Assembly: GCF_013359755.1 (NCBI RefSeq)
Contig: NZ_JABMCJ010000094.1
Span: forward strand, 434,001 to 498,000
DNA: 64,000 nt
Direction: 5' to 3'
DNA from: Tardiphaga robiniae
Lineage (GTDB): Bacteria > Pseudomonadota > Alphaproteobacteria > Rhizobiales > Xanthobacteraceae
How positions within the stretch are numbered: the first letter of the stretch is position 1; each line of letters opens with the position of its first letter. Below, one piece after another: positions 55,993-64,000 of this stretch. Below the pieces are notes generated by a model that did no database searches, was not told the DNA's origin, and saw only the letters and a program-made list of their open reading frames with translations. A program made the translations under genes and the position numbers.

Positions 55993-57449
55993 GATTGGTC
56001 TTTCGTGGATTGCGTCGATTTATTTGATGTCGCCGCGTCGGCGATTCGCGCGACCAGGGTCGTTGCGACCTGTTCCTTGCTCATCGGCGCCCACGAATCA
56101 ACTGCGATATCCGCGCTGTCCGTGCTGCGTGTCAGCAGATGCACGGTATTGTTGTCGCCGCCCATGATGCCGGTCGCGGGCGATACGTCATTGGCGACGA
56201 TCCAGTCGCAGCCCTTGCGCGCGATCTTGGCTTTGGCGTTGTCGATCAGGTGTTCGGTCTCGGCGGCGAAACCGATCACGAGGGGTGGACGATGTTCGGG
56301 GAGTTTTGAGATCGTCGCGAGGATGTCCGGATTTTCCGTGAGCTGCAGCGGCGCCATCGCAGCACCGGCGGTCTTCTTCAGCTTCTGGGCGCCTTCATTG
56401 ACGACGCGCCAGTCGGCAACGGCCGCCGCGAAGATCGCGATGTCCACTGGCAGTGCGGCTTGAACCGCGGCGAGCATGTCGCGCGCGGATTCGACATGCG
56501 TCATCGACACGCCCGGCACCTCGTCGAGATCGACCGGGCCCGAGACGAGAATGACCTCGGCGCCTGCTGCCCGTGCCGCGGCGGCAATCGCATAGCCCTG
56601 CTTGCCGGACGAGCGATTGGCGATGTAGCGCACCGGATCGATCGGCTCATGGGTCGGGCCTGCAGTGATCAGCACGCGCTTGCCCGCCAGCGGTTGTGCG
56701 CGCGGCGGCCGCAGGAAGGTGTGAGCCGCAATCGCAATCTCGGTCGGCTCGGCCATCCGACCGACGCCGGCTTCGTTGCGTTCGGCCATCTCGCCGGCAT
56801 TCGGTCCGATCATCCGCACGCCGTCACGCTGCAACTGCGCGACATTGCGGCGCGTCGCGGCGTTATTCCACATCAGCGGATTCATCGCCGGCGCGATCAG
56901 GATCGGTTTGTCGGCCGCGAGTAGAATCGCAGAGGCCAGATCATCGGCAAGGCCATTGGCCATCTTCGCCATCAGGTCCGCCGTCGCAGGTGCCACAACA
57001 ATGAGATCGCATTCACGCGCAAGGCGAATATGCCCGGCATCGAATTCGCTCTGTGGATCGAACAGGTCGGTATAGGCGCGCTCGTTGGACAGGGCGCTGG
57101 CGGCCAGCGGCGTGACGAATTGCTGCGCGGCGCGGGTCAGTACCACGCGGACATGGATCTGCCGCTCCTTCAGCCGGCGGATCAGATCGAGCGCTTTATA
57201 GGCCGCGATTCCGCCGCCGATGATCAGCGTGACGCGGAGCTGATCGCCGATGTATTTCAATGGCTTGGATGGGTTTTCCGGGGTTGGCGCGTCTTGCGGA
57301 AAGCTTGCGTCAGTCTTGAGGCCGTCTTGCGACGCCTGGCGCAAAATGACCCGCACCTCGTCCTCAACCGACCGTCCGTTGCGGGCGGCACGCAGCCGCA
57401 ATTCATCGCGAATGGAGTCGTCGAGCTTGCGGATCGTCAGGCTGGCCAT
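55989..57449 (-). CDS. coaBC: CoaBC (phosphopantothenoylcysteine synthetase/decarboxylase) with an N-terminal FitA-like ribbon-helix-helix domain
   Basis: Two consecutive steps of coenzyme A synthesis. Residues 70-245 are the flavoprotein decarboxylase Coa[21 protein letters not shown], His140 in [19 protein letters not shown] with Asn190. Residues 256-486 are the synthetase Coa[35 protein letters not shown]. Residues 1-39 ([20 protein letters not shown], then [18 protein letters not shown]) match FitA/Arc-type antitoxin DNA-binding domains and are absent from ordinary CoaBC of about 400 residues. The flap before GRMAEP (217-231) lacks the Cys that E. coli Dfp has (Cys158). A TTG at codon 64 could start a shorter form. 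Confidence 0.93.
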   Translation of the reverse strand: MASLTIRKLDDSIRDELRLRAARNGRSVEDEVRVILRQASQDGLKTDASFPQDAPTPENPSKPLKYIGDQLRVTLIIGGGIAAYKALDLIRRLKERQIHVRVVLTRAAQQFVTPLAASALSNERAYTDLFDPQSEFDAGHIRLARECDLIVVAPATADLMAKMANGLADDLASAILLAADKPILIAPAMNPLMWNNAATRRNVAQLQRDGVRMIGPNAGEMAERNEAGVGRMAEPTEIAIAAHTFLRPPRAQPLAGKRVLITAGPTHEPIDPVRYIANRSSGKQGYAIAAAARAAGAEVILVSGPVDLDEVPGVSMTHVESARDMLAAVQAALPVDIAIFAAAVADWRVVNEGAQKLKKTAGAAMAPLQLTENPDILATISKLPEHRPPLVIGFAAETEHLIDNAKAKIARKGCDWIVANDVSPATGIMGGDNNTVHLLTRSTDSADIAVDSWAPMSKEQVATTLVARIADAATSNKSTQSTKDQS

Positions 57450-57510
57450 GAGGCGTCTCGCGCTATTCTGATGGCAATGCTAGCATAAAATGCCAGCACT
57501 GCAATCAGTC

Positions 57511-59079
57511 TTAGCGAATCGAGAGCAGCAGTCCCAGAAACGACAGAGCGATCACCCAGACGCCCACGGTGCGCCAGCGGAGCTGCTTGGCCCGTGCCCG
57601 CGCGATGGCGGCGATGGTTGCGTCGTCGAGCCTGACGCCGTCGCGGGTCATGGTCTCCAACTGTTCCAGCACCGTCAGCGCCCGTGTTGCCAGGGCCGGC
57701 AGACTGCCGGCGACCTTGCCGAGTTCGCCGGCGCCGGCGAGCGCGCCCTGAATCTTGCCCAATGGGCCGAGATTGCGCTCGATCCATTCGCGGACAACGG
57801 GATCGGCGACCTTCCAGATGTCGAGCTTGGGATCGAAGCTTCGTGCGACACCTTCGACCACGACCATGGTCTTCTGCAGCAGGATCAATTCCGGCCGCGT
57901 GCGCATATCAAAGAGGCCGGTGACCTCAAGCAGCAGCGTCAGCAGCTTGGCCATCGAGATTTCTTCGGCGGTGCGATTGTGAATCGGCTCGCCGATGGCA
58001 CGGATTGCCTGCGCGAAATTTTCTACTGAATGGTGGCCGGGCACATAGCCGGCCTCGAAGTGGACTTCGGCGACGCGGCGATAGTTGCGGGTGATGAAGC
58101 CCAGCAGAATCTCCGCGAGGAAGCGGCGCTCCTTCAGACCGAGCCGGCCCATGATGCCGAAGTCGACGGCGACGAGGCGGCCGTCAGGATCGAGGAACAG
58201 ATTGCCCGGATGCATGTCGGCATGGAAGAAGCCGTCACGCAGCGCATGGCGCAGGAAACTCTGGATCACCTTGCGGCCAAGGTCCGGCAGATCGACGTTG
58301 GATTCTTCCAGGCCCTTGTGATCGTTCAGCGCGATGCCGTCGATCCACTCCATCGTCAGCACATTGTGCGAGGTGCGATCCCAGTCCACTTCCGGCACGC
58401 GGAAATCCGAATCGTTGCGGGTGTTCTCCGCCATCTCGGAGAGTGCTGCGGCTTCGAGCCGAAGATCCATCTCCATCGCCACCGAGCGCGACATGGTGGT
58501 GATGATCTCGATCAGGCGAAGGCGCCGCGCTTCGGAAAAATGCTCCTCGGCCTTGTGGGCGACGTAAGCGAAATCGCCGAGGTCGCGGCGGAATTGCGCG
58601 GCGACATTCGGGCGCAGCACTTTCACGGCGTAGACCTTGCGGACACCATCCTTGTCGATCTCGGCGCGATGCACCTGCGCGATCGAGGCCGCGGCGACCG
58701 GCGGGCTGAAGCTCGCATAGAGCTGCGCCACAGGGCGTTCCAGCGAAGCGGCGACGACACCTTCGGCTTCGGTCAGGGAGAACGGCGGAAGCCGGTCCTG
58801 CAGGCTTTCGAGATCGCGCGCCATGGCGACGCCGACCACGTCGGGCCGCGTCGCGAGAAACTGGCCGAGCTTGAGATAGGCAGGTCCCAGCCGGGTCAGC
58901 GCGCGCGACAGCCGCGCGCCCGATTTCGCGCCGGGCCGCTCAATGAGCCGCGCCATGCGTAGCGCGAGCTGTCCCGGCGGCGGCACCAGCGAGGGATCGA
59001 CGACGCCGAACACGCCTTCGCGCGCAAACACGAAGCCGGCGCGGGCCAGCCGCGCCATATGATTGAGTGCCGAGATCAC
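57511..59079 (-). CDS. ubiB: ubiquinone biosynthesis accessory kinase-like protein UbiB
   Basis: ABC1/ADCK-family atypical kinase needed for ubiquinone synthesis. The 522-residue protein has the KxGQ motif in [20 protein letters not shown], the Ala-rich loop [13 protein letters not shown], the ATP-binding Lys in [22 protein letters not shown] with the catalytic-loop Asp, [10 protein letters not shown] and two C-terminal membrane helices ([19 protein letters not shown] forms the last). Its ATG overlaps the ubiE stop by four bases, giving a ubiE-ubiB unit continuing to coaBC (61-base gap). Confidence 0.95.
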   Translation of the reverse strand: MISALNHMARLARAGFVFAREGVFGVVDPSLVPPPGQLALRMARLIERPGAKSGARLSRALTRLGPAYLKLGQFLATRPDVVGVAMARDLESLQDRLPPFSLTEAEGVVAASLERPVAQLYASFSPPVAAASIAQVHRAEIDKDGVRKVYAVKVLRPNVAAQFRRDLGDFAYVAHKAEEHFSEARRLRLIEIITTMSRSVAMEMDLRLEAAALSEMAENTRNDSDFRVPEVDWDRTSHNVLTMEWIDGIALNDHKGLEESNVDLPDLGRKVIQSFLRHALRDGFFHADMHPGNLFLDPDGRLVAVDFGIMGRLGLKERRFLAEILLGFITRNYRRVAEVHFEAGYVPGHHSVENFAQAIRAIGEPIHNRTAEEISMAKLLTLLLEVTGLFDMRTRPELILLQKTMVVVEGVARSFDPKLDIWKVADPVVREWIERNLGPLGKIQGALAGAGELGKVAGSLPALATRALTVLEQLETMTRDGVRLDDATIAAIARARAKQLRWRTVGVWVIALSFLGLLLSIR

Positions 59080-59846
59080 AAACGCCAGCCCGAATGCAGC
59101 GCGACGATGCCGCCCGAGAGGAGTTCGTACTTCACGCGGGAGAAGCCGGCCTCGCGGATCATGTCGGCGAAAATTGGCGGCTTCGGAAACTTGCGGATCG
59201 ATTCGACGAGATACTGATAGGATTCGGAATCGCCGGTGACGGCCTTGCCGAGCGGCGGGATGACCTTAAACGAAAACAGGTCATAGATCTTGTCGAGGCC
59301 GGGGACATCCACGGTCGAGAATTCGAGGCAGAGAAAACGGCTGCCCGGCTTCAGCACGCGATAGGCCTCAGCGAGCGCGCGGTCGATGCGCGGCACGTTG
59401 CGGATGCCGAAGGCGATCGTATAGGCGTCATAGCTCTTGTCGGCGAATGGCAACTCTTCTGCATTGCCCTCGACAAAGGAGACCTGATGTTCGAGATGGT
59501 GGGTAATGGCGCGCTCGCGGCCGACATCGAGCATGCCGGTGTTGATGTCGCAGACCGTCGCCGAGAAGCCGAGGCCCGACGCCTTGGCAGCGCGGAAGGA
59601 AATGTCGCCGGTGCCGCCGGCAACGTCCAGCAGGGCAAACGGCGCGTCCGAGCGTGGCGGGTTGAGCGCGTTGATCATCACGTCCTTCCAAACGCGATGC
59701 ATGCCGCCGGACATCAGATCGTTCATCAGGTCGTAGCGCCGTGCCACGCTGTGGAACACATCGTTCACCAGCGTCTGCTTGTCGCCCACGGGGACGTCCC
59801 TGAAGCCGAAATGGGTGGTTTCGCCCGGCTGATCCATCGTTTTCAT
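59076..59846 (-). CDS. ubiE: demethylmenaquinone/ubiquinone methyltransferase UbiE
   Basis: SAM-dependent C-methyltransferase of ubiquinone synthesis. The 256-residue protein shows [40 protein letters not shown], the SAM motif [55 protein letters not shown] and the C-terminal NYQYL-like [18 protein letters not shown] 59846 follows GAGG; the upstream in-frame ATG at 59873 adds nine residues and has no signal. First gene of the ubiE-ubiB-coaBC-dut series, divergent from mutM. Confidence 0.95.
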   Translation of the reverse strand: MKTMDQPGETTHFGFRDVPVGDKQTLVNDVFHSVARRYDLMNDLMSGGMHRVWKDVMINALNPPRSDAPFALLDVAGGTGDISFRAAKASGLGFSATVCDINTGMLDVGRERAITHHLEHQVSFVEGNAEELPFADKSYDAYTIAFGIRNVPRIDRALAEAYRVLKPGSRFLCLEFSTVDVPGLDKIYDLFSFKVIPPLGKAVTGDSESYQYLVESIRKFPKPPIFADMIREAGFSRVKYELLSGGIVALHSGWRL

Positions 59847-59931
59847 CTCAAAAGCCTCATCGCGGCGGACCATAGCGCGCCTGCGGCAATGGGGCTATCA
59901 CGTCCCCATCTCAAGGTGAATGACGTGAATC

Positions 59932-60837
59932 ATGCCTGAATTACCCGAAGTCGAGACTGTCCGCCGCGGCCTGCAGCCGGCCATGGAGGGGTCCAGGATC
60001 ACCCGCCTGGAATTGCGCCGGAAGGACCTGCGGTTTCCGTTTCAGCCGGATTTTGCCGGCAGGTTGCAGGGGCGGGTCGTGACAAGCCTGGGCCGCCGCG
60101 CCAAATATCTGCTGGCGGATCTGGATTCCGGCGACGTGCTGCTGATGCATCTGGGCATGTCCGGTTCGTTCCGGGTGGTGTCCGATGCGCCCGCTGCTGT
60201 CGCAGGTGATGAAGAAAATGTGATGCCAGGTGCCTTCCATCATCCGCGCAGCGACGAGCGGGCACACGATCACGTCGTCTTCCATATGTCGTCGGGCCCG
60301 TCGGTGATCTACAACGATCCCCGCCGTTTCGGCTTCATGAAGATCTTTGCGCGCAGCGAGATCGAGAACGAGCCGTTCCTGAAGGACATCGGCCCCGAGC
60401 CGCTGGGCAATGCCTTCGATGCGGCGATGCTGGCCGGCGCCACCGCAGGCAAGAAGACCAGCCTCAAGGCCGCGCTGCTGGATCAGCGCGTCGTCGCCGG
60501 CCTTGGCAACATTTATGTCTGTGAGGCGCTGTTTCGCTCGCATCTGTCGCCGCGGCGACTGGCGGCGACACTCGCGACCAAGAAAGGCGAACCGACCGAT
60601 CATTCCAAACGACTGGTCATCGCGATCCACGAGGTGCTGAACCAAGCCATCAAGGCCGGCGGCTCGTCGCTGCGCGACCACCGCCAGACCGATGGCGAGC
60701 TCGGTTACTTCCAGCACTCGTTTCAGGTCTATGACCGCGAAGGCGAGCCGTGCCAGACCGATGGGTGTTCGGGGATCGTGAAACGTTTCGTGCAGAACGG
60801 GCGGTCGACCTTCTGGTGTCCAAAGTGTCAGAGGTGA
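59932..60837 (+). CDS. mutM: formamidopyrimidine-DNA glycosylase (Fpg)
   Basis: Removes 8-oxoguanine and formamidopyrimidines from DNA and cuts the abasic site. The 301-residue protein starts [14 protein letters not shown], giving the catalytic Pro2 and Glu3 after Met removal; the catalytic Lys lies in [15 protein letters not shown], followed by [24 protein letters not shown], and the C-terminal zinc finger with Cys274, Cys279, Cys296 and Cys299. Slightly longer than E. coli Fpg (269) because of an insertion around residues 85-103. Divergent from ubiE, convergent with rutA. Confidence 0.96.
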   Translation: MPELPEVETVRRGLQPAMEGSRITRLELRRKDLRFPFQPDFAGRLQGRVVTSLGRRAKYLLADLDSGDVLLMHLGMSGSFRVVSDAPAAVAGDEENVMPGAFHHPRSDERAHDHVVFHMSSGPSVIYNDPRRFGFMKIFARSEIENEPFLKDIGPEPLGNAFDAAMLAGATAGKKTSLKAALLDQRVVAGLGNIYVCEALFRSHLSPRRLAATLATKKGEPTDHSKRLVIAIHEVLNQAIKAGGSSLRDHRQTDGELGYFQHSFQVYDREGEPCQTDGCSGIVKRFVQNGRSTFWCPKCQR

Positions 60838-60886
60838 CACCGAGTCGGGGTTGACCTTGTCGGCGACTCTTTTTTGATATCGACAG

Positions 60887-61987
60887 TCACATGTCTTTCA
60901 ATGCCTCTGCCGCCGCCTCCGCAACTCCCTTACGCGATGTCATCAAGGGTTGAATGTGTTGTCCGAAGTCCTCAACGCCCTGGACGAAATCGTCGAAGGT
61001 GAGCAACACGCCCTCGGTGCCCGGCACGGTGGCGACGTCGTCGAGCATGCGGGCGACATTTGCGAAAGAGCCGACGAACGTTCCCATGTTGATATTCACG
61101 GCTGATGTCGGGTCGGCCATCTGGCGGATGTTGGTGTCCTTGCCTGACTTGGTGTCGACGGCACCCTGTACGCCCAGCCAGGCGACCGCTTCGTGATCCA
61201 CGCCGGCTTTGTAGTGTTCCCACTTTGCGAACGCGGCTTCATCGGTCTCGGCCGCGATCACCATGAACAGCACATAGGTCGTCACGTGCCGGCCTGTGTC
61301 ATGCGTGGCTTCGATCAGCCGTTCGGCGGCGGGCGCAAAATCGGTCGGGGTGTTGATGCCCTTGCCGAAGCAGAAATTGTAGTCGGCGTATTTTGCGGAG
61401 AAGGCCATTCCGGCGCCGCTTTGGCCGGCGCAAATGATCTTCATATCGGCTTGCGGTCGCGGGCTGACGCGGCAGTCCTCCATCCGGAAAAATTCACCTT
61501 TACGATCCGAGGCGCCGGTCTGCCAAAGCTCGCGAAGGATCTCGACATATTCCGACAGATATTCGTAACGGCGTGCGAAATATTCATCGCCCGGCCAAAG
61601 CCCCATCTGCGAATATTCGGGACGTTGCCAGCCCGTGATGAGATTGAGGCCGAAGCGGCCATGTGAAATCGAATCGATGGTCACAGCCATGCGCGCGGCA
61701 ATCGCGGGAGGCATCACGAGCGTCGCCGCCGTGGCGAACAGTTTTATTCGCTTGGTCACTGCGGCCAACCCGGCCATCAAGGTGAAGGATTCCAGATTGT
61801 GATCCCAGAATTCGGTTTTCCCGCCGAAGCCACGCAATTTGATCATCGAGAGCACAAAATCGAGTCCGTAATGTTCGGCTTTTAGCGTCACCTCCTTGTT
61901 GAGGTCGAAAGTCGGCATGTATTGCGGGGCATTTTCAGAGAGCAACCAGCCATTGTTCCCGATTGGAATGAATACGCCGACCTTCAT
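60887..61987 (-). CDS. rutA: pyrimidine oxygenase RutA, standing alone
   Basis: Flavin-dependent monooxygenase that opens the uracil ring in the Rut pathway. The 366-residue luciferase-like protein begins [30 protein letters not shown] and shows [60 protein letters not shown] and [20 protein letters not shown], all typical of RutA. Length matches. AAAGGAG precedes ATG 61987. No rutB, C, D, E or F lies beside it: downstream is convergent mutM, upstream a divergent methyltransferase. Either the remaining genes are elsewhere or the enzyme has another job. Confidence 0.9.
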   Translation of the reverse strand: MKVGVFIPIGNNGWLLSENAPQYMPTFDLNKEVTLKAEHYGLDFVLSMIKLRGFGGKTEFWDHNLESFTLMAGLAAVTKRIKLFATAATLVMPPAIAARMAVTIDSISHGRFGLNLITGWQRPEYSQMGLWPGDEYFARRYEYLSEYVEILRELWQTGASDRKGEFFRMEDCRVSPRPQADMKIICAGQSGAGMAFSAKYADYNFCFGKGINTPTDFAPAAERLIEATHDTGRHVTTYVLFMVIAAETDEAAFAKWEHYKAGVDHEAVAWLGVQGAVDTKSGKDTNIRQMADPTSAVNINMGTFVGSFANVARMLDDVATVPGTEGVLLTFDDFVQGVEDFGQHIQPLMTSRKGVAEAAAEALKDM

Positions 61988-62169
61988 CTCGCTCTCCTTT
62001 GTAACAGGGTGACGCCTCGGGACGTCGCGAACTGTTCTGCTTGCGATAAACCAAGCAACAACTGTGCCGATGCGTGCGCATCACGCCGATCCCACCGTGA
62101 AGGCAACGTGGTTGCGCGCCCGGCATTTCCGGCCATGATCTGCCGCCAACACTGTATTGAGGACTCCCC

Positions 62170-62967
62170 ATGACCGACGCATCGTCTCCCTCCATCCGCT
62201 TCAACGACGGCGCGTCCTATGAGCGGATGATGGGCGTCTGGAGCCGCAGCGCCGGCGAGGTCTTTCTGGACTGGGTGGCGCCAAAGCCGGGTCTTGCCTG
62301 GGTCGATGTCGGCTGCGGCAACGGCGCCTTCACGCAGCTGATCGCCGAGCGCCATGCGCCGTCGGTGATCGACGGCATCGATCCCTCGGAGCCGCAGCTT
62401 GCCTATGCGCGGACACGGCCGGGCGCCGCGATGGCGGCGTTTCATCTGGGCGACGCGATGGCGCTGCCGTTTTCCGACAAATCCTTCGATGTCGCCGTGA
62501 TGGCGCTGGTGATCTTCTTTGTGCCGGAGCCGTCGAAGGGCGTTGCGGAGATGGTGCGTGTCGTGTCACCCGGCGGCACGGTGGCCGCCTATGCGTGGGA
62601 TATGGATGGCGGCGGCTTTCCGCTGCAGCCGATCCTGGGTGAATTGCTGAAGATGGGCCAGATGCCGTCGCTTCCGCCGAGCGTGGACGCATCGCGCCTC
62701 GACGTGATGCAGTTGCTGTGGACCTCCGCCGGCCTGGTGGACGTCGAAACCCGCGTGATCGATGTCACCCGTGCCTTCACCGATTTCGACGACTTCTGGT
62801 CGGCCTCGTCTGCAGGGCCATCGGTGAAGGCAGCTCTGACGGCGATGACGCCGGAGGAGATTGTGCAGCTCAAATCGCGCGTCCGGACGGGACTTTCAGA
62901 GGATGCAACCGGCCGTATCACCTGCAGTGCCCGCGCCAATGCCATCAAGGGGCGGGTGCCCGGCTGA
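62170..62967 (+). CDS. class I SAM-dependent methyltransferase
   Basis: A 265-residue methyltransferase of the UbiE/MenG-like group, substrate unknown. The SAM site is WVDVGCGNGAFTQLIAERHA (motif I), IDGIDPSEPQLAYAR (motif II) and FHLGDAMALPFSDKSFDVAV (motif III), followed by EMVRVVSPGGTVAAYAWDMD. The N terminus has YERMMGVWSRSAGEVFLDWV, typical of small-molecule methyltransferases. GAGG at 62158-62162 precedes the ATG. Divergent from rutA (182-base gap); monocistronic by appearance. Confidence 0.87.
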   Translation: MTDASSPSIRFNDGASYERMMGVWSRSAGEVFLDWVAPKPGLAWVDVGCGNGAFTQLIAERHAPSVIDGIDPSEPQLAYARTRPGAAMAAFHLGDAMALPFSDKSFDVAVMALVIFFVPEPSKGVAEMVRVVSPGGTVAAYAWDMDGGGFPLQPILGELLKMGQMPSLPPSVDASRLDVMQLLWTSAGLVDVETRVIDVTRAFTDFDDFWSASSAGPSVKAALTAMTPEEIVQLKSRVRTGLSEDATGRITCSARANAIKGRVPG

Positions 62968-63132
62968 GGCAGAGAAGCCTCTGGGCTCCATAGCGCCAAT
63001 CGCCGGGATTTTGCCGGTAATATTTCCTCAACTTGAAGGGGTATATAAGTAACGCAATAACCAAGGCGGGCGCAAATGCTGGCGTGGTTGGGTTTTCTAT
63101 GGTGGTGGAAATGTACCGTAGAGGATGAACCT

Positions 63133-63810
63133 GTGTCCGTCGAAAAATTCCTCAAGCAGCGGGCTGTCAACGTCGTTGTCAGCGGGCAATATACGCTGTC
63201 GAACTGGCTGGATTCCGAAGGCAATCCGCGCAGCTTTGCCTGCCGGACCAGCCGCGTCTCGCCGTTCCGGATGATTGTCGATGTGCCGGTGGTCGGCCGT
63301 ATCGGCGATCGCATCACGCCCTATTTCGGCGACTTCGGTCAGCTCGAAGGTCGCATCAGCGATACCATCTCCGGCAGCTTCCTGCTCGAACTCAATATGA
63401 CGCCGCCGATGCGCCAGAAGCTCTCGGACAAGCTGACCTGGCTGGAGAAATTCCAGAAAGACCCCACGGTGCGCGAGGAGCGCAAGCAGGCCCGCCTCAT
63501 TCCCGCGAGCCCGCATTCCATGCTGACGTTCGCCGACGGCAGTATGAAGAACTGCTTCGTCATCGACATGTCCGTGTCCGGCGCCGCGATCTCGGCCGAC
63601 GTGCAGCCGGAGGTCGGCACGCCGCTCGCCGTCGGCGCCTGCGTCGGCCGCGTGGTGCGCCATCTCCAAGGCGGTTTCGCAGTGAAATTCGTCGAGCAGC
63701 AGAACCGTGAACAGCTCGAACGCCGGATCATCCGCGCGCCCGCAGCGCCGCCGCCGCGCGCGACGCCGTTCGCGGCGCAGATGGATTCGATGTATGAGGA
63801 AGTGGACTAG
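63133..63810 (+). CDS. PilZ-domain protein, two-domain
   Basis: A 225-residue predicted c-di-GMP receptor. The C-terminal half is a complete PilZ domain: RxxxR in EERKQARLIPAS and D/NxSxxG in VIDMSVSGAAISAD, ending GRVVRHLQGGFAVKFVEQ. The N-terminal half (KQRAVNVVVSGQYTLSNWLD, TPYFGDFGQLEGRISDTI) looks like a degenerate PilZ or YcgR-N-like barrel without those motifs. GTG at 63133 follows AGAGGATG and starts MSVEKFLKQRA; the in-frame ATG at 63076 would add 19 Trp-rich residues without a ribosome binding site. Confidence 0.82.
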   Translation: MSVEKFLKQRAVNVVVSGQYTLSNWLDSEGNPRSFACRTSRVSPFRMIVDVPVVGRIGDRITPYFGDFGQLEGRISDTISGSFLLELNMTPPMRQKLSDKLTWLEKFQKDPTVREERKQARLIPASPHSMLTFADGSMKNCFVIDMSVSGAAISADVQPEVGTPLAVGACVGRVVRHLQGGFAVKFVEQQNREQLERRIIRAPAAPPPRATPFAAQMDSMYEEVD

Positions 63811-63830
63811 AGCATCGGACAGGCGGTTGC

Positions 63831-64000
63831 CTATGACAGCCAGTTCTCGACTTTCAGACCGCTCACCCGTTTGAATTCTTTCGCATTCGCAGTCACCAGC
63901 GTGGCATCGACGGCGCAAGCGTGAGCCGCGATCAGCAGGTCATTCGGGCCGATGGGGACGCCCTTCTTTTCAAGGTCGTGGCGAATGCGGGCGTATTCGG
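63831..64000 (-). CDS. VapC/FitB-type PIN-domain toxin, 3' end only
   Basis: The last 55 residues of a PIN-domain ribonuclease of a type II toxin-antitoxin system. RHDLEKKGVPIGPNDLLIAA-HA carries a conserved PIN Asp (in PNDLLIAAHA), followed by DATLVTANAKEFKRVSGLKV and the ending ENWLS with TAG at 63833-63831. This order (acidic residue, then TLVTxNxxxF, then xVxxW) is typical for VapC C termini. The 5' part and any antitoxin gene lie beyond the right edge. Confidence 0.85.
   Translation of the reverse strand, partial: EYARIRHDLEKKGVPIGPNDLLIAAHACAVDATLVTANAKEFKRVSGLKVENWLS

Noticed and set aside
55989-64000. FitA-like domain of CoaBC and the VapC fragment at the right edge as one toxin-antitoxin pair
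   Set aside because: They are separated by more than 6 kb and several unrelated genes; the VapC partner should lie directly upstream of it, beyond the window.

Overview
The window is a stretch of chromosome from a GC-rich alphaproteobacterium, most likely of the Bradyrhizobium / Rhodopseudomonas / Afipia / Tardiphaga group (Nitrobacteraceae). The gene order points there (lptC-lptA-lptB-rpoN-hpf-ptsN; aroA-cmk-rpsA-sppA-ihfB-lapA-trpF-trpB-trpA-accD-folC; trxA-addA-addB-murU-pilZ-tsaE/amgK-divL; dut-coaBC-ubiB-ubiE-mutM), as do a class II (CP4-like) EPSP synthase, a FYDLN-acid protein, a DUF1150 protein, a short RNase D and a CTTG-N18-CCATATT heat-shock promoter of alphaproteobacterial RpoH type. 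No rRNA, prophage, insertion sequence, integrase or CRISPR array was seen; the genome identity is inferred from gene content only.

Layout. 1-1010: 5' end of a 2-dehydro-3-deoxygalactonokinase gene cut by the window edge, and a hypothetical gene. 1297-9420: complete high-affinity potassium system kdpFABCDE, preceded by an extra 27-residue membrane peptide. 9448-12676: a MarR regulator divergent from a two-component flavin monooxygenase cassette (reductase, HpaB-like oxygenase, cupin), with a clear promoter and palindromic operator between them. 12658-14271: NYN/LOTUS putative RNA-binding nuclease and RNase D. 14447-20204: LPS export (lptCAB), sigma-54, ribosome hibernation factor and EIIA-Ntr. 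20316-22733: a two-gene unit of unknown function, one gene with an internal repeat, then hsp20 and a DUF1150 gene. 22779-27031: ugpBAEC glycerol-3-phosphate importer. 27199-29675: CoA-transferase, then the ohr/ohrR organic-peroxide pair with three operator-like repeats. 29745-29820: tRNA-Ala(GGC). 29902-42587: a housekeeping block (FYDLN protein, aroA, cmk, rpsA, sppA, ihfB, lapA, trpFBA, accD, folC, phosphoesterase). 42615-42761: a large palindromic intergenic element.

42832-59846 is a long minus-strand run: ubiE-ubiB-coaBC-dut, a DivL-like kinase, a TsaE-AmgK fusion, a PilZ protein, MurU, AddB, AddA and thioredoxin. 59932-64000 holds mutM, a lone rutA, a methyltransferase, a second PilZ protein and the 3' end of a VapC-type toxin gene.

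The features most worth a second look are non-standard protein architectures inside apparently ordinary housekeeping genes: a FitA-like ribbon-helix-helix domain fused to CoaBC, which also lacks the usual catalytic flap cysteine; TsaE fused to the cell-wall recycling kinase AmgK two genes from murU; a kinase with Tyr in place of the phospho-accepting His (DivL type); a cysteine-free AddB; AccD that has lost its zinc-finger cysteines; and a short two-gene unit whose 175-residue product carries a strongly constrained 34-residue repeat. The two-gene unit at 20316-21463 is the best candidate for something undescribed.
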